Shown here: positions 21,665 through 32,074 of the stretch, one piece after another
How the letters are laid out: each line of letters begins with the position of its first letter
How positions within the stretch are numbered: the first letter of the stretch is position 1
NCBI GenBank assembly: GCA_949752745.1
Contig: OX457029.1
Coordinates: forward strand, 17,998,615 to 18,062,614
Origin: Protula sp. h YS-2021
Lineage: Eukaryota; Annelida; Polychaeta; Sabellida; Serpulidae
DNA: 64,000 nucleotides
Reading direction: 5' to 3'
The notes under the pieces: model-generated
Told to the model about the DNA's origin: nothing
What the model saw: only the letters and a program-made list of their open reading frames with translations
Database searches by the model: none
Translations under genes and position numbers: made by a program

Positions 21665-22440
21665 GGAATGATTGATTGATTTGTTTAACGACACCGGCAA
21701 CCCGTTAGGGTCATATTGTGTCTATTCTGTTGCTATAGGAAGACTCAGTTGAAACTAAAATTAATTAAAATAGACATAACAAGTAGTGTATAATCTAAAA
21801 CCAACTAAATTCAATTTAAAACTTACTGTACAAGTGTATTTCTTTCAGAAAAGAAATAATTTTACTTGGGGCTACCTTTGTAAAAAGGTTTTTCATGGAA
21901 TTCACACTGTAGAAGCGTGAACGAATGTTCTGAAAATCTAGACAATTAAGTAGAATATGTTTTACAGTCAGACGTTCTTGACAACCAACACATTCTGGAG
22001 GCGCTTCGCCTCTCAGAAGATATCCGTGGGTGATGTATGTATGCCCGATTCGAGCTCTAAGCATAACCGTTTTGTCGCGAATATTGTCAAGAGCTAGCTG
22101 CTTCTGTCCAACTGTTGGTTGGATTTGAAAGAATTTGTTATTTCTTTATTCGTTCCACTTTTGTTGCCAAAGGCTTTTACATAAGTTGAGATATGGGGTT
22201 TAAAGTCGGAATATGGCATGAGAAGGTCGGATATGTTGTAGTGTAGAGCCTCTTTTGCTGCTTGGTCCGCAGCTTCATTACCCGATATGCCGAGGTGGCT
22301 TGGCACCCAGGTGAGGGGAAGGGGGCATATTTTTTTTTTAGGCATCGAGATGTTACAGAGCCCAGGACGAATTCTCTCGAAGATCTTGTAAAGCTGCACG
22401 ATGTTGTAATAAAATATACCGAGGAAAAATTGCCACACAG
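21665..22440 (-). pseudogene. LINE 3' fragment (RNase H end and C-terminus)
   Basis: On the minus strand: PLTWVPSHLGISGNEAADQA (the end of a retrotransposon RNase H), then, in another frame, RARIGHTYITHGYLLRGEAP and CVGCQERLTVKHILLNC (the zinc-finger-like C-terminus of I/Jockey-type LINEs). The 3' end reads GGTGTCGTTAAACAAATCAA with a TCAATCAATC tail at 21672-21690. Frameshifts separate the parts. It is a truncated, dead copy. Confidence 0.85.
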
Positions 22441-23178
22441 TGTCCTCTGTTTACATTTTACATATACGCTAATTTTGACGGAAAAATTAGCAAATTTTTG
22501 TAAAAAAAGAATGCCATTTCTGGTCTGTCTGTGTGCGATGTGCAGCAAAAGTAAATGGCTCTGTGATAGGATAATATTCGCCACTCTTTTTATGTGTATT
22601 ATAAAGGTTTTATCTTTACAAAAGAGGGTTTATGTGGAAAAACAGCGTTGAAAAAAAAGTGCTCAATTTGCATACTGCTATAAGGAAAGTTTATATCATG
22701 AGCTTTTCTATTAGGAGATTTTACCTCAGGAGAAAACAATTTGCGGACAAAATAACATTTCCTTCCTGCACAATTTTAACACCGAGTGTAAACTTAACAC
22801 TTCCTCGCCAATTCGTTATCTGTATATCATCACCGCATCTTTGTATTAAATTTAATGAGGAACAAAACCGTCAAGTGATGGTGCCCAGGTGCCGTCAGAG
22901 CAACAAAACAGGAAATAGCACTACGATTCCATCAAATCACGGCGGTCAGTTGGTGAACATTTCACGTACGGTGGCCAGTGAACACTAAACATCGGTCTAC
23001 AGGGAAATACTGTACCTTTTCAATCGAGACCTTTGAAAACATGTCTCCTCGACCGATTCTATGGTTATGCAATAACCGTTTCTCAGTTTTTCCATTTACA
23101 GAAATAAACAAGCCATCGTCGAAGGCGCAGACCCCTCCCGTACACAACAAGACGACGTTGTACAATATATAAATGTGG

Positions 23179-23185
<7 letters not shown>
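22441..23185. other. no recognised feature
   Basis: Mixed AT-rich sequence. Open frames on both strands overlap one another and have no visible family match. Confidence 0.4.

Positions 23186-23270
<85 letters not shown>
23186..23270. repeat. (TA)n microsatellite, about 85 bp
   Basis: An uninterrupted alternating AT run. The tyrosine/isoleucine open frames across it are artefacts. Confidence 0.98.
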
Positions 23271-23273
<3 letters not shown>

Positions 23274-23745
23274 CTGTGCAAGGTAGCATATGTCTAGGAT
23301 AAATAGTTTCGGAGGACTCGCGTGGAAAGCACCTTACAGTGCAGTTATCTGAAAAAAATCACATTTCTTGACAAGTTGCCATTTTGGCAATTTTTGCCCG
23401 ATTTGAAAAATAACACGACGTTGCACAACTTCAATATATATATTTTCACTGTGCAAGGTAGCATATGCCTAGCATAAATAGTTTCGGAGGACTCGCGTGG
23501 AAAGCACCCAAGGCTTACACTGCAGTTGTCCCAAGAGATCACAATTTTTGACAAGTCGCCATTTTGACAATTTTTGGTCGATTTGAAAATAACACGACGT
23601 TGCACAACTTCAATATATATATTGTCATTGTGCAATGTTGCATATGTCTAGGATAAATAGTTTTGGAGAACTTGCGTAAAAAAAACATTCAAAATGTGAC
23701 ACACGGACGGACAGACGGATGGACCCCAATTGGGGTCTAAAAAAT
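23271..23745. repeat. satellite-cored repeat, three units of about 175 bp
   Basis: Units at about 23275, 23450 and 23630 share gcatatgtctaggataaata, gtttcggaggactcgcgtgg and aacacgacgttgcacaactt. The tail is GGACGGACAGACGGATGG followed by the perfect palindrome GACCCCAATTGGGGTC and taaaaaa. Confidence 0.92.
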
Positions 23746-23929
23746 GTCCCTTTTCTGCAAATGTGATCACAATTCACTGTGGTGTATATGAAAAAACACA
23801 TCATTGTTTGCAAGAATGACTGTCAAAATATCCCGAAAACTTGCAATGTCTAATTATAATCATAAGGTAATTTTTTATAAGGAACTATATCCGATTTTCG
23901 TTTGATTTTGATTTTGTTTGGAGCAGACA

Positions 23930-24340
23930 AATTCGGTGGCGGGCGCTGAACGGTGTGCGAGATGGAATAGTTTATCACAGAGCCAGAAAAGGACATACAT
24001 ATGTCACCCACAATCACCTTCTTAGAGATGAACCACCGCGCCAGTGCATTGGATGTCAACACGTTGTAGTGTAAAATATATTCTGATAGACTTTTGATTT
24101 CGAAGATATACGCTCAAGACATTTAAGAGCTGACTGCATGAAGCAGCTGTTTGACAAAGCTAACCCAACTAAAATTATCTCGTTTTGAAAAGATACAAAA
24201 CCTGTGTCATTACTTTTAAGTCCTAGACATGGCAAGATTTCTGAAGATTTTAATATCTACAAGATTTTAAATCTGTCTTTCTTTAATAATTCCTGCTGAC
24301 ACAGTATGAACCGCTAAGGGTAGGCCGTGTCGTTAAACAG
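23930..24340 (+). pseudogene. LINE 3' fragment, opposite orientation
   Basis: On the plus strand, RARKGHTYVTHNHLLRDEPP and QCIGCQH match the C-terminal zinc region of the LINE at 21665-22440. The fragment ends with gccgtgtcgttaaacagatc, the same 3' end as that copy. It is head-to-head with neighbouring fragments. Confidence 0.8.
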
Positions 24341-24399
24341 ATCACCTAATTTACTAACATCTCCGAGCGGAAACTAGCGCGATACCAGCGCAAAACTTA

Positions 24400-24688
24400 A
24401 AAGATCTGCAAAAGTGGTTGTTTGAGTATTGGGACAGCGATTCGAGGAGCGTATTACAGTGGCAAGGCTCCTCCTACGTTGTGCTGTTTAGCGTCAACGG
24501 TTTCTGTCCGACCAAGGGGTTGATTTGATATAGTTTGTCGTTTCTTTGTTCGTTCCATCTATCTTGCCATAGCCTTTATGTGTGTCTTTTGATGTGTTAT
24601 CTAAAATCGAAGGATGGTATGAGCATATCAGCACAATAATCATTTCGAGCCTCAGCTGCAGCTTTGTGTGCTATCCCATTTCCTCAGA
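24400..24688 (-). pseudogene. LINE 3' fragment
   Basis: On the minus strand: GNGIAHKAAAEARNDYCADM and WNEQRNDKLYQINPLV, homologous to the RNase H end and linker of the neighbouring LINE copies (compare GNEAADQAAKEA). Internal stops are present. Confidence 0.75.
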
Positions 24689-27600
24689 TTGTTTGTTTGT
24701 TTGTTTGTTGGTGTTTAACGTCCTGTTCACCAACTATGGTGGGTATATTGGGACACACTTGCTAAAGGAACAAGTGATTAAAAAGAAGGGAGGATGAAGA
24801 AATAGTAAAAGAAGAGTTAGAAATAAAGAAATTCGCCTCCTACGCCACGGACAGAACAGAAAGCAGTGGGTGCATTCTTAAGATTTCCCCCAAGCCACAG
24901 GGAGAATTCCTCGGATTCTCATGAGATTTGGGACCCAGCAGAACACTTGTGTCTTTACCACCTTTGATGGTATCGTCGTGCCTATCTAGAAGGTCAAGGA
25001 TAAGAGGGTTTAATATTTGTAGGTTCTCTACTGATTGCTGGATAGACATGGATTGAACGCGTAAAATTAACTTTTTTGCATCGACTGATCTTCACTATCT
25101 GGATGGCTAGGTGGAGAGCTTTAATTTCGGCTGAGAAAATAGAGGATCTGTCTGGAAGTCTTGTTTTCAAGGTGTTAATTTCAGTTACAACGAACGCAGC
25201 CGATTTATCGTCGAGCCTTGAGCCGTCAGTGCAGACGAAATGATACTCTTTAAAGTCTGCTTTGAGTTCTGCAACGTTTGATCAAAACATAAAGGGGCTA
25301 TTCGTTTCCTTTGCACATGCCGAAAGGTTCTTTGATGCTACAGGTTTGGTGAGTCTCCACTTTGGCAGTTTTGGTACTCGGTATTTTGCAATTGATTCTC
25401 TGATAATACCAGAATTACCAAGGTGAGGCAGAACTCTCGCGCCAAAATGGAGGTTTGACGGTGGGACCTCTTTCAAGAAAGTCTTTGAAATCAGAACCAA
25501 AGACGGGGTTGTACGAGGGATTCTTCTTATTTGCATAAAGCTTTGTGGCATGATGAGTTCAATTCGGCGAACGCTAAAGGATTGCTCATCTGCCCCCACA
25601 TGCAGGCTTTCCGCTTGTGATGTTCTAAAAGTATTTAGACACTGTCGTAAACCTTGATTTTGTATCAGGTCAAGCATTTTTAGGTATGACGGTCTTGATG
25701 ATCCATACACAATGATGCCATAGTCCAACTGCCATAGTCGGTAAACATACGTTTTGTATCCTGATCTGCACCCAATCATAGGCAGAAATTTTACTCTTAG
25801 CGCTTTTTGATATTTACCTTTGAATTCTTTGACGTATGGGATAAAGCTTACCTTGTAGTCGAAAAGTAAACCCAGAAATTAGCTTTCTTTAACAACATAT
25901 ATTTGAATATTAGAAAGTACAGATTCGGACCGTCGTGTTGTTTGCGTTTATTGCAGACACTCATGCAGACTGTTTTGGTTTGTGAAAATTTAAAACCGTT
26001 TTGGTTAGCCCATGTTTGCAGTGAATATATGTTCTGCTGCAAGCGTCGCTGTATCAGGTTAATATTCTTGCAAGATATTGCAAAATCGTCACAAAGAGTG
26101 AGCTGTTTATCCCCTGTTTCACGGTATGTCGGATGCTATTTATCTTTATCAGAAATAAAAGAAAATAAAGACTGCATCCCTGGGGGGAAACGTTCTTCTT
26201 GTTCGAAGAAGTCTGAGAACACGGCCCCAAGGCCAAGTCGAAAACGCCGGTCCTCCAAAAAAGCTTTGATAAATTCAGGTAGGCGGGCTCGCAGCTCCAA
26301 GTCAAAGAGGTCTTGCAGGACTCCATGCTTCTATACTGTGTCATAGGCCTTTTCCAAATCAAAGAAAACCGTGACAACATGCTCGTTATTGATAAAGGCT
26401 ACTCTTACAAACGACTCTGGTCTTACAGGCTGGTCCAGGGTATTGCTTTGTTTCCTAAAACCACTCTCTATGTCTGCAAACAGTTTTTTGCTTTCTAGGT
26501 AACAATTAAGTCTGTCACCTATCACGGAATCAAATGTTTTACACAGCCCCAAAAGTATTTCCAAGCTTTCCTTTGGTAAATGTTCGTAAGAATTGTTTAT
26601 GACCTGTCGGAGTCCATTCAATGAGAAATCGCTGTTGCGGATTCACTAGTGTCCGCAAGAAAGTATATGCTGTTTCGTTCTTCAAGTGCCTTATGCCGTC
26701 TAAAGTCTTCGCTACACTGTTGAGATATTTCTTTTGTTCATGTTACATGTTTTTTGTTTGTTTTATAGTCTTGCGAGCGATCGCATTGAGCCTTTTATAT
26801 TCCGTTCTTTTAACGGTGTCCGGATGACTGATGAACAGTTTTAATGCTTGTTTTCGAAGAGCTATTGACCGTTTGCATTCATCGTTGAACCACGTTTTTG
26901 GTGGGTTTTCTGGCGGGATCCGGGTCTATTGGGGATAGTTTTTTTTCCATTATCACTGAATCAGAGCAGCCCATATGAAAATATGCTGGTGTTCTGTCAA
27001 GGAATAAAGATAGGTTGTGATGTTTTAGGTTTTCTATCTTTTCTTTTTGGTCTGTTGTATGATTGCACCACATTGCACTATGAGCGTTGAAATCACTAAC
27101 AAATAGTATGGGTTTTTGCAGTTGGTTTACGAGATCATATATTGTACTGTATTGTTCTTTTCAACTGACTGATTCTTTTCAACTGCTATGGTCATGTCGG
27201 GATCCCGTTGCCACATTTTACTGAAATGGGGCATTCCAGCCCTCCTTCTAACCCTAATCCATGTGGACAGTCTTACAGGGTAGCAAGAAGGAGTCTCAAT
27301 CTTAAAGTCTTACGTATAACCCGACCGGGGTTTGAACCCACGATTTTCCAGTCTCGAGGTAGACACTCTAACCACTAGGCCACCGAGATCTTAACATTCC
27401 TGTGGTTGTGGTTTTAAAGGTGGTGGCACGTAGATGATGCACACACACATGGTTCTGTTCAAGGTAGCCCTCACAGCCTGGGCCTGTAGGGTGGTATTTA
27501 GGTTTATTTCGCTTTGGGGTATATCTTTCCGAACAAACGTGAAAGCGTTAAGGCACAGGCGAATGCCTTGGTTTTTTATTGGCGAGTAGTAGCGATTGCT

Positions 27601-27690
27601 ACCGAAATTGTTTTTTTTGTTTTTTTTTTGCCAATAATTCGGCAAATTTTTGCGAACTGGAGAAAAAGAAAGTAGAGCAAGACGAGTCAC
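24689..27690 (-). pseudogene. LINE with endonuclease, RT and RNase H, decayed
   Basis: Read from 27690 leftwards there are AP-endonuclease-like pieces (FSPVRKNLPNYW, RLCLNAF; later MWCNHTTDQKEKIENLKHHN and LFLDRTPAYFHMG). RT pieces follow (LCKTFDSVIGDRLN, then VTVFFDLEKAYDTV upstream of it) and RT thumb words (WQLDYGIIVYGSSRPSYLKM, ESLHVGADEQS). RNase H words come next (CTDGSRLDDKSAAFVV, IFSAEIKALHLAI). A 3' tail of GTTAAACACCAACAAACAAA lies at 24690-24720. Many frameshifts and stops are present, and a SINE has inserted in the endonuclease part. The RNase H domain points to the I/Jockey group. The tail differs from the TCAATC tail of the 21.7-kb copy. Confidence 0.85.
27165..27388 (-). mobile_element. 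tRNA-derived SINE, second copy
   Basis: About 88-90% like the 864-1108 copy by eye, with the same CTCGGTGGCCTAGTGGTTAG start (minus strand), B box and gggatccc region. No clean target duplication was seen. It interrupts the LINE endonuclease region. Confidence 0.85.
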
Positions 27691-28779
27691 CCAAAAACCA
27701 ACTCACCCAAAAATTTCTTGAACGATTCACCACAAATCTTGAACAATTCACCTAAAGTCCTGGACGTTTCATCCAAAAAGTTTGGACAACTTACCCAAAT
27801 TCTTGGACGATTTACTTGTTTTGGTTTTTACCATTCACACATTTTCTAAGTCCTACTTTTTGACAAAAAAATACAAAACAAGTTGCACAACAGTGTTCCA
27901 CTTGCAATTTATTCAACACGAGACAAAATGCTGCCATGCAATTATCAACGTGCATTTGAATTGCAATTGATTGAACAGCGTAACACTAATCCGATATTCC
28001 TAGCTTAGTTCAATTCAAATCATTCAACTTATTGTCAATCAACTCCCGGGTAGACAAACCCGACTCACCCATCTTCGGAACAATGCCGCCTGAGTTGCTC
28101 ACCAGTGAAGCACGACAGCCTGAGTAGATCACTGGCCAAGCACTACCGCCCCAGTCAGTCACTGTCCAAGCACTACCGCCCGAGTCAGTCACTGGCCAAG
28201 CACTACCGCCCGAGTAGCAAAAGAAATTGTAACTAGAACTTAGCACGGACTTATTTGTGTTACAGAATCTTTTGTAGTTGTACAGTCTTGTGCCGTTTTC
28301 GATGTATCTAAAAAAGTTGGCCCAAAGACCATGTACTTGATTGAGGCAATGCTGTTTCAGAGGATTTGTACTGACTTGAGTAGTTACAGGATGCAGGATA
28401 GAATTAAAGTATATCGAATAAAAGTTGTATTTTGTAAAGTAATAAATAAACATATCTTTGCAGGATGGAAATAAAGTATATCGAATAAAAGTTGCATTTT
28501 GTAATTTTGTAAATTGGTTGTGGATTTTATCTCTGATTTCTCGCATTTCTTACTACTTCTCCCATTTCCGAAGTTCATATCGAAAAATTTCTAACAAGAA
28601 AATATTGCAGATGAAAACTAAAAATTTCGTGAATCTTCCAAAATTTTGGGGTGAAACGTCCAATACTTTGGGTGAAACGTCCAATAATTTTGGGTGAAAA
28701 GCCCAAAATTTTGTATGAATCGTCCGAAGCATTCGGAAGAGTTGGTCATAAGCTAGTTGAGTTGGTTTTTGGGTGAGTC
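27684..28779. mobile_element. foldback element with tandem-repeat arms (1)
   Basis: The termini are inverted: GAGTCACCCAAAAACCAACT at 27684-27703 pairs with the end at 28760-28779 with one mismatch. The arms (to about 27830 and from about 28625) consist of degenerate units of the type cacccaaaattttggacg. The centre holds four 27-30-bp repeats (cactggccaagcactaccgc, 28100-28215) and a direct duplication of aaagtatatcgaataaaagt at about 28407 and 28475. No transposase is visible. This resembles foldback-type elements. Confidence 0.8.
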
Positions 28780-28789
28780 ATCCGACATA

Positions 28790-29443
28790 CAAAAGAAAGA
28801 AATAGCTAGTTAGGTAGTAATGTTGTTACTGCTACTTAAAATTACAACGCAAAGAGGCTCTTTTCATGGCGTTCGTTAAAAATTTAATGATTTTTATTTG
28901 TTTTTCGCAAAACTTTTGCCCAATTTTCGGGCAAATCAACAAAAAAGCAACAGCCAGATAGGCAATAATGCTTGCTACCATTCACTTTAAATTTCAAAGC
29001 ATTAAGACTATTTTCCTGGAGTTATTTAAGATTTCATTTAATTTTTTTGGCCTTTTCCAAAATTTCCACCTACTTTTGGGCAATCACCAAAAAAGTAATA
29101 GCCAGGTCGGTAGTAATACCTGCCAACTTTACTTAAAATTTCAAGACAATAAGACTATCCTCCTGGAGCTTGCTCAGATTTTACAAGAACAATTACGTTT
29201 TCGCCAATATTCCTGCCAATTTTTGGCGAATCGCCAAAATAAGTAACAGGCAGGTGGACACCTAGGCACTCTACCTTCCACCAGAATTGTAGAATGCTTT
29301 CATGGTGATAGGTGATACGTTTTACAAAAAATTCGTGTTTGGCCAATATTTCCGCCATGTTTGGGTGAATTGCCAAAAAAAGTTATAGCCAGTTAGGTAA
29401 TATTGCCTACTAGTATTACTGGAAAAAATTTCCAGACAGTTAG
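28790..29443. repeat. satellite-cored repeat, left part (split by BEL element)
   Basis: Units of about 140 bp share agtaatagccaggtcggtag, aaatttcaagacaataagac and tttttggcgaatcgccaaaa. The same series continues after the LTR element at 38266. Confidence 0.9.
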
Positions 29444-29892
29444 TGTAATGGACTGGCAGTTATATGTGGTTATCCTTACACCCCTCGTTATGTGAAATAT
29501 ATATAATTCCAAGTTGAAGTTGTTTGTGGTAACCTTACATCCCTCGTTATATGAACTCGCCCTACCCACGTCATTTGTTTGTGGTCAGTTCCCTTACATT
29601 TGTGCCTTGTCATTCCAAAGGAATCTGTTCTGTTTAGCATGTGACAATAGGACTTAAAAAGTGTTGGTGGTACTAATGCCGACAAGTTTATTTTTTTATA
29701 GATAAATATTAACATTGAAACATTATCATGGGATTTATATGAGTATTTAGTTTTAATTTGTATTTAAATTCATAGCTTTTTGGTTTAGGAACTCATATTA
29801 GTGTTTGTTCATTTCAGTGAACCTTTCAATAAAGAAGTACACGACTGCCACCCGCCTTTTTTTTGATTAGCCCTCGGCCACAGGCCGTTACA
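29444..29892 (+). repeat. 5' LTR of the BEL/Pao element
   Basis: 449 bp, TG..CA ends with TGTAA/TTACA inverted tips. AATAAAG at about 29829 is a likely polyadenylation signal. No clear TATA box. The 3' LTR differs at three bases. Confidence 0.97.
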
Positions 29893-30126
29893 GTTCACGG
29901 CAACATCATGAGCCTTGTCATGTGGTAAACACCCGGAGCCGAGTCGACCAGAGCCACCCCAGAGCCGCGCCGCTACCCGGGGCTGTTTTATGGAGGATGT
30001 CATAGAATTCATGTACTCGAGTACAGGCATTTTCGCTCCAGTGGCACCGACAGAATGGAGATCAGTGCAGTGTCGTGTGCATCATGTGCATTACAGGCAC
30101 AGTTCCCGCATTCATGCTGGGTCGCG

Positions 30127-30295
30127 ATCAGTTTTCGGGTTTCCGCTACAAAACCCTCTAACTATATGGAAACATGGACAGTAGCCAGGGTAGAAGGAAC
30201 AGTCTGCGCCCATTTAGTTTTCGGGTTTCCGCTACAAAACTCTCCAACTACACGGAAACAGGGACAATAGCCAGGTCAAAAGGAACAGTCTGAGC
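30127..30295 (+). repeat. 85-bp tandem duplication in BEL leader
   Basis: The block tttcgggtttccgctacaaa, gtagccagg and aggaacagtctg occurs twice in succession with about 10 differences. Confidence 0.9.
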
Positions 30296-30499
30296 TTCGT
30301 AAAGTTTGTGGCCTGTACAGGCAACATGGCCAACAACAAGGAGCTTTCTGCATTGTGTTTGTTCAAGGAATCTGATTCAATAATGTTCAATATTGGTTTG
30401 ACACCTTTCAACCACGTGGCGGTTCGTCATTGGAAATATCAATATATATATATATATATATATTTTTAATAAACGTGAACCTTGGTGACTTTTCCACTG

Positions 30500-30595
30500 G
30501 TCCGGCATAGCTCATGTGGTAGAGCGAAGGACTTTACCAATTTGTATGATTTTTATTGATGCGAAGGTTGTGGGTTCAAATCCCTTGGGGAACTG
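30500..30595 (+). pseudogene. tRNA-like module 1 in BEL leader
   Basis: A box TAGCTCATGTGG at 30508-30519 with a perfect D stem (GCTC/GAGC) and a perfect B box GGTTCAAATCC at 30573-30583. The anticodon region is about 20 bases too long and the acceptor stem pairs poorly, so a working tRNA is unlikely. It could still bind the RNA polymerase III factor TFIIIC. Confidence 0.6.
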
Positions 30596-30807
30596 GGTTT
30601 TCAGGTATTGTGCACAGCTTGTGTGCGTTGTTGAAACAGTGCTTCGTGAAAAGGGGTTGAATACTTTTGGGAAACTGATGTACCTTGTGGATCTTACGTG
30701 TTTGCTGTAAGGGTGCGTTTGAAAAATCTGAAATTGAAAAAATCTGAAATTGGGACGTTATGATCGATATGAAATATAAGTTAATTTGTGCGCAGAATGT
30801 GAATGTA

Positions 30808-30885
30808 GTCTCCGTGGCCGTGTGGTCAGAGGAGCTGGTTTAGTAATCATGAGGTCCCGAGTTCGACTCCCGCTTGTGGTGCAAA
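30808..30885 (+). pseudogene. tRNA-like module 2 in BEL leader
   Basis: A box TGGCCGTGTGG at 30815-30825 and B box AGTTCGACTCC at 30860-30870, spaced as in a tRNA. A T-run (ttttg) follows. The anticodon stem CTGGT..TCATG is largely unpaired. Confidence 0.6.
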
Positions 30886-31069
30886 TTTTGTTGTGATGTT
30901 TAGCTTCCCATCAAAGTTCAAGCTTATTTCACAACCATTTGAGAAAATTATGGGATTAAAACTACTTATGGTCTAAAACTTTGTTGGTTTAATGGTTTAA
31001 AACTTTTCATGAACTGTATTTCATAACGGACTTGTTATGTTGGTTAATAAATTATGAAAATGCGTGGTA

Positions 31070-31142
31070 CCCGGTGTGGTGCAGGGGTTTGCACTCTGCG
31101 CTTTAACGCAAAGGTTCCCGGTTCAACTCCCACTTGCTCTGT
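31070..31142 (+). pseudogene. tRNA-like module 3 in BEL leader
   Basis: A box TGGTGCAGGGG at 31077-31087 and perfect B box GGTTCAACTCC at 31120-31130. A short anticodon-like stem TGCG/CGCA with a six-base loop is visible. A T-rich stretch follows. Confidence 0.6.
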
Positions 31143-31399
31143 TTAGTAATTATATTTTATTTTATTTTTTATACCTTTGTAACTTGTAAAACAAATCATA
31201 TGTTTGTATTTTTAAAATGCGTTATGGGTATTGGTGTAATGTCATGTCATCAGTAGTCCTGAATGTACTTTAACATAAAATTATGTTTAGAATGTGAAAC
31301 TTTAGGATGAAACATCTTGTTCAGGATTTTTTGAAACCGTCTATTTTTGAACACAATAGGACACTCCTTCTATCCAGATGGACAGAAATTGTTGATTTT

Positions 31400-31600
31400 A
31401 GCTCAACAATGCTTCCTCTGGTTTAAAATAAACAAACAAAAACTTATCTTTTATCAGATGATCTTTGAATTGTTAGCTATAACACTTAACAATTCAGTTA
31501 TCTGGTTTATAATAAACAAACAAAAATCTTCTTCATCAGATTGATTTTGAATTGTTGGTTGCGTCACTTAACAATTCAGTCCTCTGGTTTCATAAATATA
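31400..31600 (+). repeat. about 80-100-bp repeats with hairpins in BEL leader
   Basis: The phrase ctctggtttaaaataaacaa recurs three times. Two units carry GAATTGTT and AACAATTC as inverted pairs around about 14 bases (about 31468-31496 and 31552-31580). Confidence 0.8.
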
Positions 31601-32074
31601 CACACTTTCCGGTTGGATTTTGGTTGATTCTGTGTCTTGCTAGTTGTTGAATCTTGTTCCTTTCTATTAGTTAATCCATTTATACCTGGCTTGGTTCGTA
31701 TTTCAGCGGTTTATTTTGGAATATTTTGTTGCCTCTTGTTTTGTGGTTTTGCCTAGCAAAGGTTCTCACCTTTCTCTCCTTGGTCTATCAGCTCCTTTAT
31801 AGGTTTAGGATTTCAGTTCAACTCAAGGGCTTTCTGGGGTGGTTATTGGTTGGCTCCGGCGTTTTTTATAGTTTGATCACAGCACATTTGTGTGTTTAGT
31901 TGCACATTAGCTGGTGCACACAGTAGTTAGGATTTAGTAGCTCTTTTTTGGTAGTTTGCTAGCTTAGTGACTTAGTCTTTAGTAACATTGACAGTGTAGT
32001 GCAATCTTCTTAGTTCAGTTTTATTCGTCAGTGTGTTACCTTGTGCGTCAAAGACACAAGCTTCTAGACTTGTT

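Noticed and set aside
22962..23165. 67-codon minus-strand frame with protein-like composition
   Set aside because: It is matched by an equally open plus-strand frame and lacks splice sites and family words.
23083..23289. Tyrosine-isoleucine open frames
   Set aside because: (TA)n microsatellite.
29893..29940. Primer binding site directly after the 5' LTR
   Set aside because: No TGG-initiated stretch complementary to a tRNA 3' end could be found in the first bases. A tgg at about 29924 does not extend to a tRNA match.
30439..30468. TATA box in the BEL leader
   Set aside because: It is a short (TA)n run, not a core promoter context.
30500..31142. Three functional tRNA genes
   Set aside because: A and B boxes are good but acceptor and anticodon stems do not pair well; reported as tRNA-like instead.
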